Of a stretch of 64,000 nucleotides of DNA, positions 49,691 to 60,826 are shown piece by piece. Each line of letters opens with the position of its first letter. Position 1 is the first letter of the stretch. The notes under the pieces were generated by a model. The model saw only the letters and a list, made by a program, of their open reading frames with translations, had not been told where the DNA came from and did no database searches. The DNA comes from Chamaecrista fasciculata (lineage: Eukaryota; Streptophyta; Magnoliopsida; Fabales; Fabaceae), in the NCBI GenBank assembly GCA_003254925.1, contig QANZ01039786.1, positions 102,518 through 166,517 on the forward strand, in the 5' to 3' direction. The translations under genes and the position numbers were made by a program.

Positions 49691-49780
49691 CTAGTTGCTG
49701 AGTGGGCTAACGAAGCTCTTCAAAGTCTTCGAAAGGGAGCTCCTTTTACCCTTTGCTTGACACAAACTTCTCTAGAGTGA
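49691..49780 (+). pseudogene. Exon relic resembling CHY1-type acyl-CoA hydrolase
   Basis: A 29-codon open stretch reading LVAEWANEALQSLRKGAPFT followed by LCLTQ, then a TGA. The W-x2-EAL-x2-L-x-KGAPFSLCLTQ pattern is characteristic of plant 3-hydroxyisobutyryl-CoA hydrolase-like proteins (crotonase fold). No neighbouring exon was found, so this is an isolated exon fragment carried by a transposon or left from a lost gene. The family call is from memory of the motif. Confidence 0.35.
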
Positions 49781-50094
49781 TTTTATCCCCTATTACCAAT
49801 TTCTATCACCATTTTTCTTTATTACTTCTACTTATTTTATAAAAGTGAGTTCAAGCATTTTGTTGTTTCAAACAGTTTGGCATTCATTTTCCTTTTTTTT
49901 TTTAACCTACAATTATTATGGTTTTCCTAATTTCCTAGATCATTAGATTGTCATTATTGTTGATTGCAACCGTCAAACTATTTGTGCTTATAAGCACCTT
50001 TGGAAGACTAAATTATGTTAATATGTAAACATTATGCACATTTTATGTTTTGTTATGGTTTTATTAGTTAGGGTGAAATGTTACAAGGTTGAAT

Positions 50095-50450
50095 TGGTTG
50101 GTATCACTATTTTGAAAACCGGACCGGGTCCAAGTTAAATAGAAACCGCCTTCACACAAAACCGGTCAAGCATCGAATGAACCGGTAAAAAATCGGGGAA
50201 AACCACCATGAACTAGACGGTTTAAGGTTGAACTGGTTCAGAATATTTTTGTTCACTTTTTTACATTTGGTGATTAAAATGATGTTATTTTAAAGGATTT
50301 TTTTTTCTTATTAAGTTTAGACTCAAAATAGTAAGTTATTTGATAATTTTCACTTCAATATTTAATCTTTTATCCTTTTAGTTTTTATTTTCTTACTCAA
50401 TATACTGATAACCGCAATTTCGCCCGATTTAATGGTTTAAAAATCTTGGT
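50095..50450. repeat. Possible decayed element rich in ACCGG motifs
   Basis: A segment with GAAAACCGGACCGGGTCC, GAACCGGT and GGTTGAACTGGTT motifs, followed by AT-rich sequence ending in CGCCCGATTTAATGG. Such ACCGG/GGTT strings are frequent in plant DNA transposon ends. Boundaries not established. Confidence 0.25.
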
Positions 50451-50525
50451 TTGTATTGTGTAGAAAACATGTGGAAGGATTGATAAGAATAGAGTTTATG
50501 GAAATGGTATACATTTCTCATGTAT

Positions 50526-51190
50526 CTGGACAGAGAGTTGAACATTGAATAAAAGGACACTAATGATTCTGTGCAAAAAAGTAGAAGTACATTAAGAATG
50601 TAGTATACATTTTACCAGTACCAGTACTAATACTGGTGTTTATAAATGAAGAGTCATTTCAAACATACATGACAAATATATCATCAACCATAATAACAGC
50701 TCAATTTTTTCAATATGATCCCAAGGAATGTATAACTTCAATAAAAGTAAGATTTAATTTCATATTTTCAAAAGATTTTTAATCTGCTCATTCTGCTAAA
50801 GAGACAGAGAAGCCAATCTTTGTCTTGAGAAAATGACACCTGAAGCTGGTGTTTCTTAAACTTATGGGATGATGGATAGAAAGAAAATGAAACATTAACG
50901 TTCCATATCTGCAGACAAACTCATTAGAATTAGATCCTAATTCATGTAGAATAAAAGGCATAATGAGACATCTTTGTCCAAAGAGATATGGCTAACTGAG
51001 AACTTTAGCAACTTTTTGGAGGGGCAGTAACCAAGAAGATAGAAAACTAAGAAATAATTAGTATAAGAGAGGGAAGCTTAAAGAGAGTAATGACTGTGTA
51101 GAGTAAAGTGATTGATTCTTACGAATTCTATTCAAGCAACGAATTAAGTGTCCCCAAAATGAATAAGTCCATTTGAATTCCTTTTTTATA
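50526..51190. repeat. Flanking direct repeat of the ankyrin locus (left)
   Basis: Two blocks, about 50526-50625 (GAGAGTTGAACATTGAATAA) and 50920-51190 (TTAGATCCTAATTCATGTAG), are similar to blocks on the other side of the ankyrin gene, about 62605-62695 and 61845-62115 respectively. The order is swapped between the two sides. Confidence 0.6.
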
Positions 51191-51266
51191 GATTTAAAAA
51201 TTTTTTATAATAAATATAGATAAATATAAAATGAAGTGTGAGAAATAATTCAGGTAAAATAGTTTT

Positions 51267-51650
51267 GGCCAAAACTTCAAATTGGTCCCTTATATATCGG
51301 GTAGATTTCAAATTGGTCCCTTATGTTTCATTTGTTTCATATGGATTATATATGTTTTTATAATTTTTCAAATTGCTCCAAAACCTACTTTTCAGATGCG
51401 ATTTGACCTTATTGATCTCATCAACTGGATAGAGGAAGAAATCTTCAAGTACTCGTCAAAAGAAACCCATAGTTATGGATTCGTCGCATTCGAACTTGAA
51501 ACCAGAGAGAATGATATAACGAAATTCAATATTTTTTAGAGCAATTTGAGAAATTATAGAAACATATAGGACCAATTTGAAACAAATGAAACATAAAGGA
51601 CCAGTTTGAAATCCACCCCATACATAAGGGACCAATTTGAGGTTTTGGCC
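51267..51650. repeat. MITE-like fold-back with shared core
   Basis: Ends GGCCAAAACTTCAAATTGGT and the reverse complement of the right end GGCCAAAACCTCAAATTGGT form terminal inverted repeats extending over 100 bases. The middle (about 51390-51520) carries the core shared with 3030-3899 and 52466-53252 (CAACTGGATAGAG, ACTCGTCAA, CGCATTCGAACTTGAAAC, GAGAGA). The 85-codon frame through it is chance. Confidence 0.6.
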
Positions 51651-52465
51651 AATAATTTTGATTTGACATTCCAATTGCTACAGTTGACTTAGTGACCTGT
51701 TGCAATTAACGGAAGAAAGGTGGAAATGAGACAGTATATATGGTCCAAAGATATGAAGCAAACCAATTAAAAACTTTAGGATGTAGTAGTAACCAAGAAG
51801 AAAGGTTGAAACAGGGTAAAAAGAAATAAAAGATGAATTCCTTGGAAATTAACACAAGCAAGTAGCAACCATATGTTCCACGTTCCCAAGAATATATATA
51901 TATATATAAAATGTTGGTTATGATATATTATTGTATAGCTAGCTAGCTAGTTTGATGCCTTCAACAACTCAACTCACAACTGGTAAGTGCGTTCATTTGA
52001 GTAATTCTTAGAGTTTAAAATCGTGACTGCTAATTTCATGAATAATGTATTATACATATGAAATGCAGATTATTGAAGTTATGGCAGGTGATAGTACAGG
52101 AAGGTTTGTTTATAACAAGATAGTTGCAGAAGCACTTACAAAGGAGAATCATGAGTACTGGTGTAGCTGTGTTAGAAACTATTTGATAGCTCGAAATATT
52201 TGGGATGTGATTGATGGTACTTTTGCAAAACCGCCTGAATATAATAAGGAGAGTTTGTTGAGTTGGAGAAGAAAGAATGCTGCTGCATTACATGTTATTC
52301 TCTTCTCTTGTGGTTCTGATGCCTTTTCTCACATAAGTGAAATCTCTGAAGCCAAACTTGCTTGGAATACTCTCACTCATATTTACAATTTCAACCCATC
52401 CCAACCACACCAAGGGCCACTTGTCATCCCACTGGCTTCATCGCACGGTCTCTACTCACTATTAC

Positions 52466-53252
52466 TTATAGGCCAAAAACTCATTTTGGTCCCTACTATT
52501 TATCCTATATTCTATTTTAGTCCTTAATGTTTTTTCTGTTCCATTGTTGTTCTTAATGTTTCCCAAGAGTTTGATTTTTTTCTTTAATAAGTTTCATGAG
52601 TGGTCCATAACTACTAAATGTTGACATATCTCTCTCGTTCTAAATGCAACAAAGTTGGAGTTAGCTATTGGTTACTCTTGACGAGTTCTTTCTTTGTCTA
52701 TTTGGGAATGTCAATAAACAAGGTTAAATCGGAGTTAGTCATATCTCTCTTCTTTTAAGTAAAAATATGACAAAACCAGAGCTCTTGGTTACTCTTAATG
52801 AGTTCTTTATAGTTGGAGCTATCAGTAAATGAGGTTAAATAGTACTTTGAAAGTGGGTTTAGTCAAAACACCAAAACCAACTTTCAGAGTATTATTTGAT
52901 CTTGTTTGCTAATGGTTCCAACTGGATAAAGGAGAACATATCAAGGGTGACTAGTAATTCTGATTTTGTCACATTCAGACTTGAAATGGAAGAGATGTAT
53001 CACCAACTTTTTCACACGAGTGGCTCACTTTTGGGCCCAATTTCAAACTTGATTTGACCTCGTTTACCGACCCCAACTGGGTAAAGACATAACTCGTCAA
53101 GAAGAATCTGTAGGTCTAACTTTGTTGCATTCGGACTTGAGACGAGAGAAATATAACTATATTTAGTAGTTATGAACCAAAGCAAAATTTCTAGAAAGAG
53201 CTAACAATCAAAAGGAACAGAAAAAACATTAGAGACCAAAATGTGGTACCTT
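52466..53252. repeat. Fold-back element in ankyrin gene intron 1
   Basis: The left arm (AACTCATTTTGGTCCCTACT onward) is weakly inverted in the right arm (AACATTAGAGACCAAAATGT). The inside repeats, in both orientations, the core with CTTGACGAGTTCTTTCTTTG, seen also at 3030-3899. It sits between the gag-like exon and the ankyrin exon and may have blurred the exon 1 donor. Confidence 0.5.
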
Positions 53253-53322
53253 ACAAATATGTGTGTGTGCGTGTGTGCATTGTATTGTGCCTTTTATTTT
53301 CCCTTTGCTCTTTTGATATATA

Positions 53323-53353
<31 letters not shown>

Positions 53354-55530
53354 TAATTGGTTATTACAGTGAGGCGAGAGGAGGAAGACTTTGATGTGAC
53401 ATTTCTGTACAAAGCAATATATGATAACAATTGGGAAGCTGCAAAAGCAATCCTTGATGAACATCCAAATGCATTGACAGTAGAACTGAATCATTTTAGT
53501 CAAACAGCTTTGCATGTGGCTGCAGAGTCAGGGTAAGTGGGCATAGTGGAGGAGTTAGTGAGAATGGTGCCACCAGAACTCCTAGAAATGCTTGATCATG
53601 AAGGCTTTACACCACTTTCAACTGCTGCAACTTCTGGAGCTGTCAGTAGAATTGCAGAATGCATGGTGAACAAAAACATAAATGTACTTTCCATTCCAAT
53701 CTCTACTATGTCACTTCCAGTAACATTGGCTTTTGCTAGTGGTCACAAACAAATGGGACGATATCTCTACTTTGCTTCCCCTCCAGAAATCTTCAAACCC
53801 GAAAATGGCATTCAAGGTCCCAAATTTCTCCGCTATTGTTTCTTCACTAAACAACTTGGTAATCATCTCTACCTTTCTATCTAGGGCTACTCATTTTTTA
53901 ACCGAACTATCAGTTTGAAGTAATTCTTAACTGAGTGGGCTAAAGTAAAATTTACTTAGTGAAATCAAACCAAACCAATAAAAAATGGTTTGAACAACGT
54001 ATATCTTTTATATTCAATCTGTATTTGATTTCTTTGTCTCTCTCTTTCATAAATAGATATCACTCTGGATTTGCTTCAACGATACAAAGATTTGCTTTAT
54101 GCGAAAGACAACAGAGGATGGTCACCAATTATGTGCATTGCAGTTCTTCCCTTTGTGTTGTTTAGTGGGAATCAGCTTGTGTTTTGGAAGCGATGGATTT
54201 GTAACTGTTAGTAGTATTATTGCTTTGCTTCCCAATAATCTTCCTTCTTTTGCATTATTGATTTTTTACTCTTTCGACTATATATATAGCACTATAACTT
54301 TGCATTGTGACTGATGAAAGTAGTAGACAATGGCTTGTGAATTATAGATCAATACACACTATCCTCTAGGTTCAACTTTTTCTTTTTTCCTATGCATATT
54401 ACAACTTGCATCTTAATGGACAGTGTGCATAAATTTTTAGTTTTATTCTATGAAGCTAATTTATATTATTTCTTGTTTCTCTTTTTTGGTGCAAGACATC
54501 AATATACAATCAAGTACACCTGCCAACTTTGTTCATGTAGACATAGAACAACAAGACGGAGGTAATACAGCTAAAGGTAAACCTATACACACACAATAGA
54601 TATAGACAGGGAGAGAGTTATAAATTGAAGCCTAGATAGAGTGAGAATCAATCTATTAGATGATTATGAAGTAAATTATAAGATTACAAGGCTTAAAATA
54701 TCGCTTTTTAAAACTTCCATACAACATTTATAAAGTTGACTGTTTTCTTCTCAATATCATGTTCTTTGGGAAAAGTAGCTGATCCTTGCATGCAACAGGT
54801 CTTGGTCTAGTACGCAGGTTCATCTCCAAGGCCCATTATTTGTTAGGTATATATATAACTTAATTTGTTCTAAAACTTGGTGTTATACTCTTAATGAAGT
54901 TTGAGATTCTGAACAACTCAAGTCAACATATATAGGAATGATGGACATATACGAGGAGAAGTGGGTGCGTTCACAAGCTGCACAAATCTTTAGTCTAGTT
55001 TGTAAGAATGTGAGTGTTCTGGTTAAAGAGACGGATGAGGTTGAAAAGGCATTATTTCAAGCAGCACGTGAAGGGAACGTAGAGTTTGTGGTTCGAGTAA
55101 CAAAAGCATATCCGATTCTAATGCTGGCGGGTGACTGTAATAACAAAAATTGGAACATTTTCTCCTATGCTATTGCATATCGTCAAGCTGAGGTTTTCAA
55201 CCTTATTCATGGCATTCGCTCAAAGGATAGGCAAGCCTCTTGGGCAGATTACTTTGGAAACACATTGCTTCATGTCGCTGTCAATGTCGCTCCTCCAGCT
55301 AAACTAAATCGAATTGCTGGACCTGCTTTACAAATGCAGACAGAATTGCGGTTTAAGGAGGTTGAGAGCCTTGTATTTCCTTGGGTCAGAGAGTTTCAGA
55401 ACAGTGATGGCATGAAACCAAAAGACATATTCAAACAGAACCACAAAGAGTTAAGGAAGGAAGGAGAGAAATGGATGAAGGGAACAGCATCATCTTGTTC
55501 TGTTGTTGGTGCTCTTGTTGTCACCATTAT

Positions 55531-56806
55531 TGTTAGCAGCTCATTTGTATACATTTTTCTAACTCAAATACCTCATTTTTATGGTCACACAATCCAATTA
55601 GGTGTTAGAATTCTTAACTTTTCATTTTCTTGTTGCTTTTGTTTCAATTTCTCTCAAGCTACCATGGGTGTTATGCCCATAGTACTCTTTGCCATTAGTC
55701 TGTATTGTTATGCCCATAGTACTGCAGGTAAATATTTTAAAGACATTAATTTGAAGAACCAATCACAATGTGCCACATGTCCATTTCAATTGTAAGAAGA
55801 AATCTGATTTCATTTCAAGGGAGCACGTGGCTTAGGGTTTTAAAGGCAAAAAGGAGGTATATATATATAACCCACACACACGCATAAGGGGAGAAAAGAG
55901 GAGACAAGCAGCAACTTGGAGGCAGCTCGTGAGAGGGTTTTGGAAGCAACCATCTTCTTCTTTCCATTTCAGATTTGATATTTTTCTTCTTCTTCTTAGC
56001 TTTAAATTTGTAGTAGTTATCTAGCTAGGTTGTGTAAAGACTTGGAGTTGATTATGTTATGAGATTATATTTTTGAGCTTAATGAAATTCTACTTTTCTT
56101 GAGTTTTGATTCTTTCTCTGATTTTAATTCTATGATTGTCTTGGATGAATGATATTAGAGAGCTCCTAATTGTATTTCATTCATGATTAATCTTGTCATC
56201 TAGGCTCAAATCTTTGTTTGATGTTTAGAGAAGTGACACATGCTTTGAGAGGAGATTTGCTTCATTTCTGTTTTCAAAGTGTGAGAAAGGACCTCTGATT
56301 TAACTACCACCACTAAGACCTAGTTAAATTAGGCTTAGTTCATCTCTTGCTTTAATTGTTCTTGAACTTGAGAGTCTGTTACTTGAGAGTTTGAGATAAA
56401 TGAAGGTAAGTCGGTTCCAACTTCTGATTTTTGTGAGATATTGATGGAATCTGATTTTCTATCAAGCTAAGTGAACTTAAGAGAGTGAAATAGTTTGTCA
56501 ATGATTAACTAATGAGACTCCATTTCAATACACAACCTGGTTAGGCATTTTTATAATTTAGTTTCTTAAATCTATTTTATTGCTTTTTAGTTAATTAAAC
56601 TCTGATATCAATTTAGTCCTTATTTTCATTCACTTGTCAATTTTTATTTCTTCAAATTCACTTTGCAATCTCCACTTCTTTCTTGATCATTTAATTGAAC
56701 TTGGATTTAGTCATATTTCCCTGTGGATTCGACCCTACTCTCACTTGCTACAAATTTAGGAATATTAAGAAAGTAGGATTTAATTTGTTGGATTCGACAC
56801 TTGACA
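55531..56806 (+). repeat. 5' LTR
   Basis: 1276 bases. A TATA-like run at about 55857-55869 would place the R region downstream, and AATGAAATTC near 56081 may belong to the poly(A) region. The LTR's first ~270 bases read open in frame with the host PGG exon, so the interrupted host frame runs to a stop at 55795. Confidence 0.9.
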
Positions 56807-56811
56807 AATTT

Positions 56812-56829
56812 TGGCGCCGTTGCCGGGGA
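56812..56829 (+). other. Primer-binding site, tRNA-Asp type
   Basis: TGGCGCCGTTGCCGGGGA begins five bases after the 5' LTR and is complementary to the 3' end of plant tRNA-Asp, the usual primer of Athila/Tat-type elements. Confidence 0.85.
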
Positions 56830-58407
56830 TTGATTGACTGATTTTGAGTTCTTTTTTATGATTAGGGAAGTGTTTTTTTTACTCTAGTAGTTAGTTGCTT
56901 AGTTATGTTATGGGCATAGTACTTACACTTTCTGCCTATTCGTTATGGGCATATCAGTTTTGCAGATACAGGACATAGCAAATTTTCATCATCTTCAAGC
57001 TTCATTCGGGCCTCTGCATTCTTTTTAAGCTTCTAGGCCTGCTTTAATGGAGTTTTGTCTTTGTTTTAATTTTGGGCCTTTTTAATCTTCAAGTCTTTTT
57101 AGTCCGTTCTATTTTCTTTTTCACTCTTATCTTCTTTAGTTTTACTTTTCTTTTGGTATAATATATATATATTTAGTTTTTATTTTATTTTCTTTAGTTT
57201 TACTTTTCTTTAGTTTTTATTTTATTTTCTTTTTACCTATTATAATATTTTGTTTTTTTTAACCCTTTCTATTTTCAAAGTTTCAGATTTTTACTCATTC
57301 CTGAGCCCTAGCAGAGCAAAACCACGAGTTTCCTCTTCTCTTCCACCTTGAATCGCCGTGCTTCTTCCTTCCATCACCATAGTTGCTCGCCGGCGTTCTT
57401 CTACAGCGTGGTGGCTTGTTACGAAGGTTCGTGGTGGCTTGTTGCGGTGGTTCGTCAGAGAGTGTTGCTCATTCTTCATTGATTCTTTGACTTCCTTGCT
57501 CATTCTCGCCACTGCTCTGTCTTCAACGGCTAAGGGATACTCTGATTTTTGCTTCAAGGGCTGTGAGAATCTCTCTCCTCTTCATTTTCAGTTTGTTGTT
57601 AGTTGATTTAGGTTTAGTGTGGATTGTGTGTTATAAAATTGCACAAAGAGTGGTGTTTCTGCAAATTTTTCACCTTCATCACATTCTCCTGACTTGATTA
57701 ACTTGTTCCCTAGTTCATTTTAGGCCTAGGTTTTCTGTTAGGTCTGCTCATACTAGTTAATTTCATGCTTAATGGTTGTTCTTCATTTACATCTAGGGAC
57801 TTTTTTGTGAATGTGAATTTCATTGCTACTTGTTCTGTTATTACTCTGAGGATTGGCATTTGATTGAATATTTGAATTCTTTTGTGGACTGAAATCGTAC
57901 TGTGTTGGAACTTGGCTGAAAATTCATAGTTGTGTTTTTGCATTTGGATTTAAATTAATTATTTGGCTGAAAATTTATTTGGCTAGTGCAATTGAATTTT
58001 TTATTGGGGATGATTCTAGAGCCTTCTCAATTTTGTTTCATTTGTCATTAGCTGTGAATTTTGGCTGGTGATTGCATTTTGATTAGCCATTTCAGTCCTA
58101 TTCCATTTTGCTGAGATTGAAAAATAGAATTCTGACCTTTTTGCTGAATTGGGATTTTTCTTTGGGCTATCAATCATATTTTAACTAGATAATTGGTTAC
58201 ATGTAGTTTTCATCTTTGATTTGATCTGATTAGCTCTGATTATTTGGCTGAATTATTTGTTATTATTGTGATTTGAATTTGCTTTTCCCATATAGCATTG
58301 GTCATGTTAGTGAAAGGTGCAATTCTTTGGTGCACAAGCCTGCAGATCCTCCTCAGGGAAGTTCTTCTCTTTCCCTTCGTCTATTCTGTTCTTGTCCTTT
58401 ATGCTTG

Positions 58408-58452
58408 CATTGAGGACAATGCAAACTTTAAGTGTGGGGGAGGGAATGACAA
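58408..58452 (+). other. Internal purine-tract-like motif
   Basis: GAGGACAATGCAAACTTTAA followed by GTGTGGGGGAGGG closely resembles the true polypurine tract region at 59525-59556 (GAGGACAAGCATTG, then GTGTGGGGGAATTT). It marks an older or extra 3' end inside the element, about 1.1 kb upstream. Confidence 0.6.
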
Positions 58453-59543
58453 CTTTGCTTTTCAGATTGTGGGTGTGAAAAAAAATTTTTGGTTGAACTG
58501 GAATTTTCTAATGTTGCTTTCAATAATTTCTTCACACTTGGTCATTCTTTTTAACCTCAAGATACTTCTCCTTTCAATTAATTCCATGAACCATTATTTT
58601 TATATATGTTTTCTTGTTAATCTGAGCATTTTTATTTTGCTTTTCTCTGCATCTGGTTGATTTAATTTGCCAAGCTTGTTCTTTTGAAGGAGGAGTTTAA
58701 TAGAGAAAAGAAATTATGCATGCTAACCTTTTAGTTGAATTGCCTATTGTCTTGAGTTGCTGTTTAGTTTGCTGGTTTATTGGATTTCAGAGTAGTTTCT
58801 TCTGATTTGATTCAATAGTCTTATTTGATAGAAAACTTATTTTCCCTAGGCTCCCCTTCTTTAAAAAAAAATAAATAAATAAAGAGCACTCTGTTATAAA
58901 AGTTTCCAGTTCCAATGGCTCAAAAGAGTTATGAACAGTGCTAGTAGCCACTTAGAGTTTGTGATGCTTTGAGTAACCGGGGGTAGGTACCTAGGAAGTA
59001 TCTACACTCGCGTCAAAAGAAGTATGACACTCTAGGCAAGAGTTAAGTGCTCCAAAAAAAAGAAAGTTGGAAAGAGCTTTGGCTTAGCTGAGTAACCGGG
59101 AATGTGTACCTAGAAAGTATGCATTTTCGCGTCAAAAGGTTGAGTTTTAAGCTTCTTTGAGAAAAAAAAATCAGTAAAGAACGAGAAAAAAAAAAGAGCA
59201 AAGTAAGATGGGAGAGTAGTGGTAATTTTTGGTCTTCTTTCAGATTTGATTGTTGTTTTTAATGAGTTGATTCTATTCTGTTTTCCAGTTTTTTTCTAGT
59301 AAACTGAGTAGCTATTCTTGATGGTGTGGCTTAATTACATTAACATGCTTAAATGCTTGATAAGACTTCTCTTTCTTCTTTTGAGCTTTGCTTGCTGATT
59401 TTTCTTGACTTGATGTTTTGAGAAGCATATTCAAGTGCTCAGTCTTTGTGATCTAAAATTGTGTTCAACTTGGAATTGATTGTTTAGGAAGTTTGTTAAA
59501 TTGTTTCATTCTTTGATTATGCTTGAGGACAAGCATTGTTCTA

Positions 59544-59556
59544 GTGTGGGGGAATT
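59544..59556 (+). other. Polypurine tract
   Basis: GTGTGGGGGAATT ends directly at the 3' LTR start (59557). This is the expected position and composition of the plus-strand primer. Confidence 0.85.
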
Positions 59557-60826
59557 TGTTAGCAGCTCATTTGTATACATTTTTCTAACTCAAATACCTC
59601 ATTTTTATGGTCACACAATCCAATTAGGTGTTAGAATTCTTAACTTTTCATTTTCTTGTTGCTTTTGTTTCAATTTCTCTCAAGCTGCCATTTTTCTGGG
59701 TGTTATGCCCATAGTACTCTTTGCCATTAGTCTGTATTGTTATGCCCATAGTACTGCAGGTAAATATTTAAAAGACATTAATTTGAAGAACCAATCACAA
59801 TGTGCCACATGTTCATTTCAATTGCAAGAAGAAATCTGATTTCATTTCAAGGTAGCACGTGGCTTAGGGTTTTAAAGGCAAAAGGAGGCATATATATAGA
59901 ACACACACACGCATAGAGAAAAGGGGAGAGGAGACGCAAGGCAGCAGCCAAGGGTTTTGGAAGCAACCATCTTCTTCTTTCCATTTCAGATTTGATATTT
60001 TTTCTTCTTCTTCTTAGCTTTAAATTTGTAGTAGTTATCTAGCTAGGTTGTGTAAAGACTTGGAGTTGATTATGTTATGAGACTATAATTTTGAGCTTAA
60101 TGAAATTCTACTTTTCTTGAGTTTTGATTCTTTCTCTGATTTTAATTCTATGATTGTCTTGGATGGATGATATTAGAGAGCTCCTAATTGTATTTCATTC
60201 ATGATTAATCTTGTCATCTAGGCTCAAATCTTTGTTTGATGTTTAGAGAAGTGACACATGCTTTGAGAGGAGATTTGCTTCATTTCCGTTTTCAAAGTGT
60301 GAGAAAGGACCTCTGATTTAACTACCACCACTGAGACCTAGTTAAATTAGGCTTAGTTCGTCTCTTGCTTTAATTGTTCTTGAACTTGAGAGTCTGTTAC
60401 TTAAGAGTTTGAGATAAATGAAGGTAGGTCGGTTCCAACTTCTGATTTTTGTGAGATATTGATGGAATCTGATTTTCTATCAAGCTAAGTGAACTTAAGA
60501 GAGTGAAATATTTTGTCAATGATTAACTAATGAGACTCCATTTCAATACACAACCTGGTTAGGCAATTTTATAATTCAGTTTCTTGATTCTATTTTATTG
60601 TTTTTTTTAGTTAATTAAACTCTGATATCAATTTAGTCCTTATTTTCATTCACTTGTCAATTTTTATTTCTTCAAATTCACTTTGCAATCTCCACTTCTT
60701 TCTTGATCATTTAATTGAACTTGGATTTAGTCATATTTCCCTGTGGATTCGACCCTACTCTCACTTGCTACAAATTTAGGAATATTAAGAAAGTAGGATT
60801 TAATTTGTTGGATTTGACACCTGACA
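59557..60826 (+). repeat. 3' LTR
   Basis: 1270 bases, aligned end to end with the 5' LTR. Differences include a longer CATTTTTCTGGG segment near 59690 and a rearranged purine-rich leader near 59900-59950. Confidence 0.9.

Larger units (their letters stand above)
55531..60826 (+). mobile_element. Non-autonomous LTR retrotransposon (Tat/Athila-like signals)
   Basis: Two near-identical direct LTRs (55531-56806 and 59557-60826), each starting TGTTAG and ending TGACA. ATTAT flanks both ends (55526-55530 and 60827-60831), a 5-base target duplication. A primer-binding site follows the 5' LTR and a purine tract precedes the 3' LTR. The ~2750-base interior has no gag, protease, reverse transcriptase or integrase; only short frames (57291-57606 region, 58298-58660) with no recognised domain. 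It therefore needs an autonomous partner. The LTRs differ by scattered substitutions and small indels (for instance a 7-base gap near 59690), so the insertion is fairly young. Orientation is the same as the host gene. Placement near Tat/Athila rests on the PBS and PPT wording. Confidence 0.9.

Noticed and set aside
52081..52527. An active Copia retrotransposon starting with gag
   Set aside because: No protease, integrase or reverse transcriptase follows, and no LTRs flank it; the ankyrin exons follow instead.
55531..55795. A longer ankyrin protein ending LKNQSQCATCPFQL
   Set aside because: These residues come from the LTR, which reads the same in the 3' LTR (to 59839); it is not family sequence.
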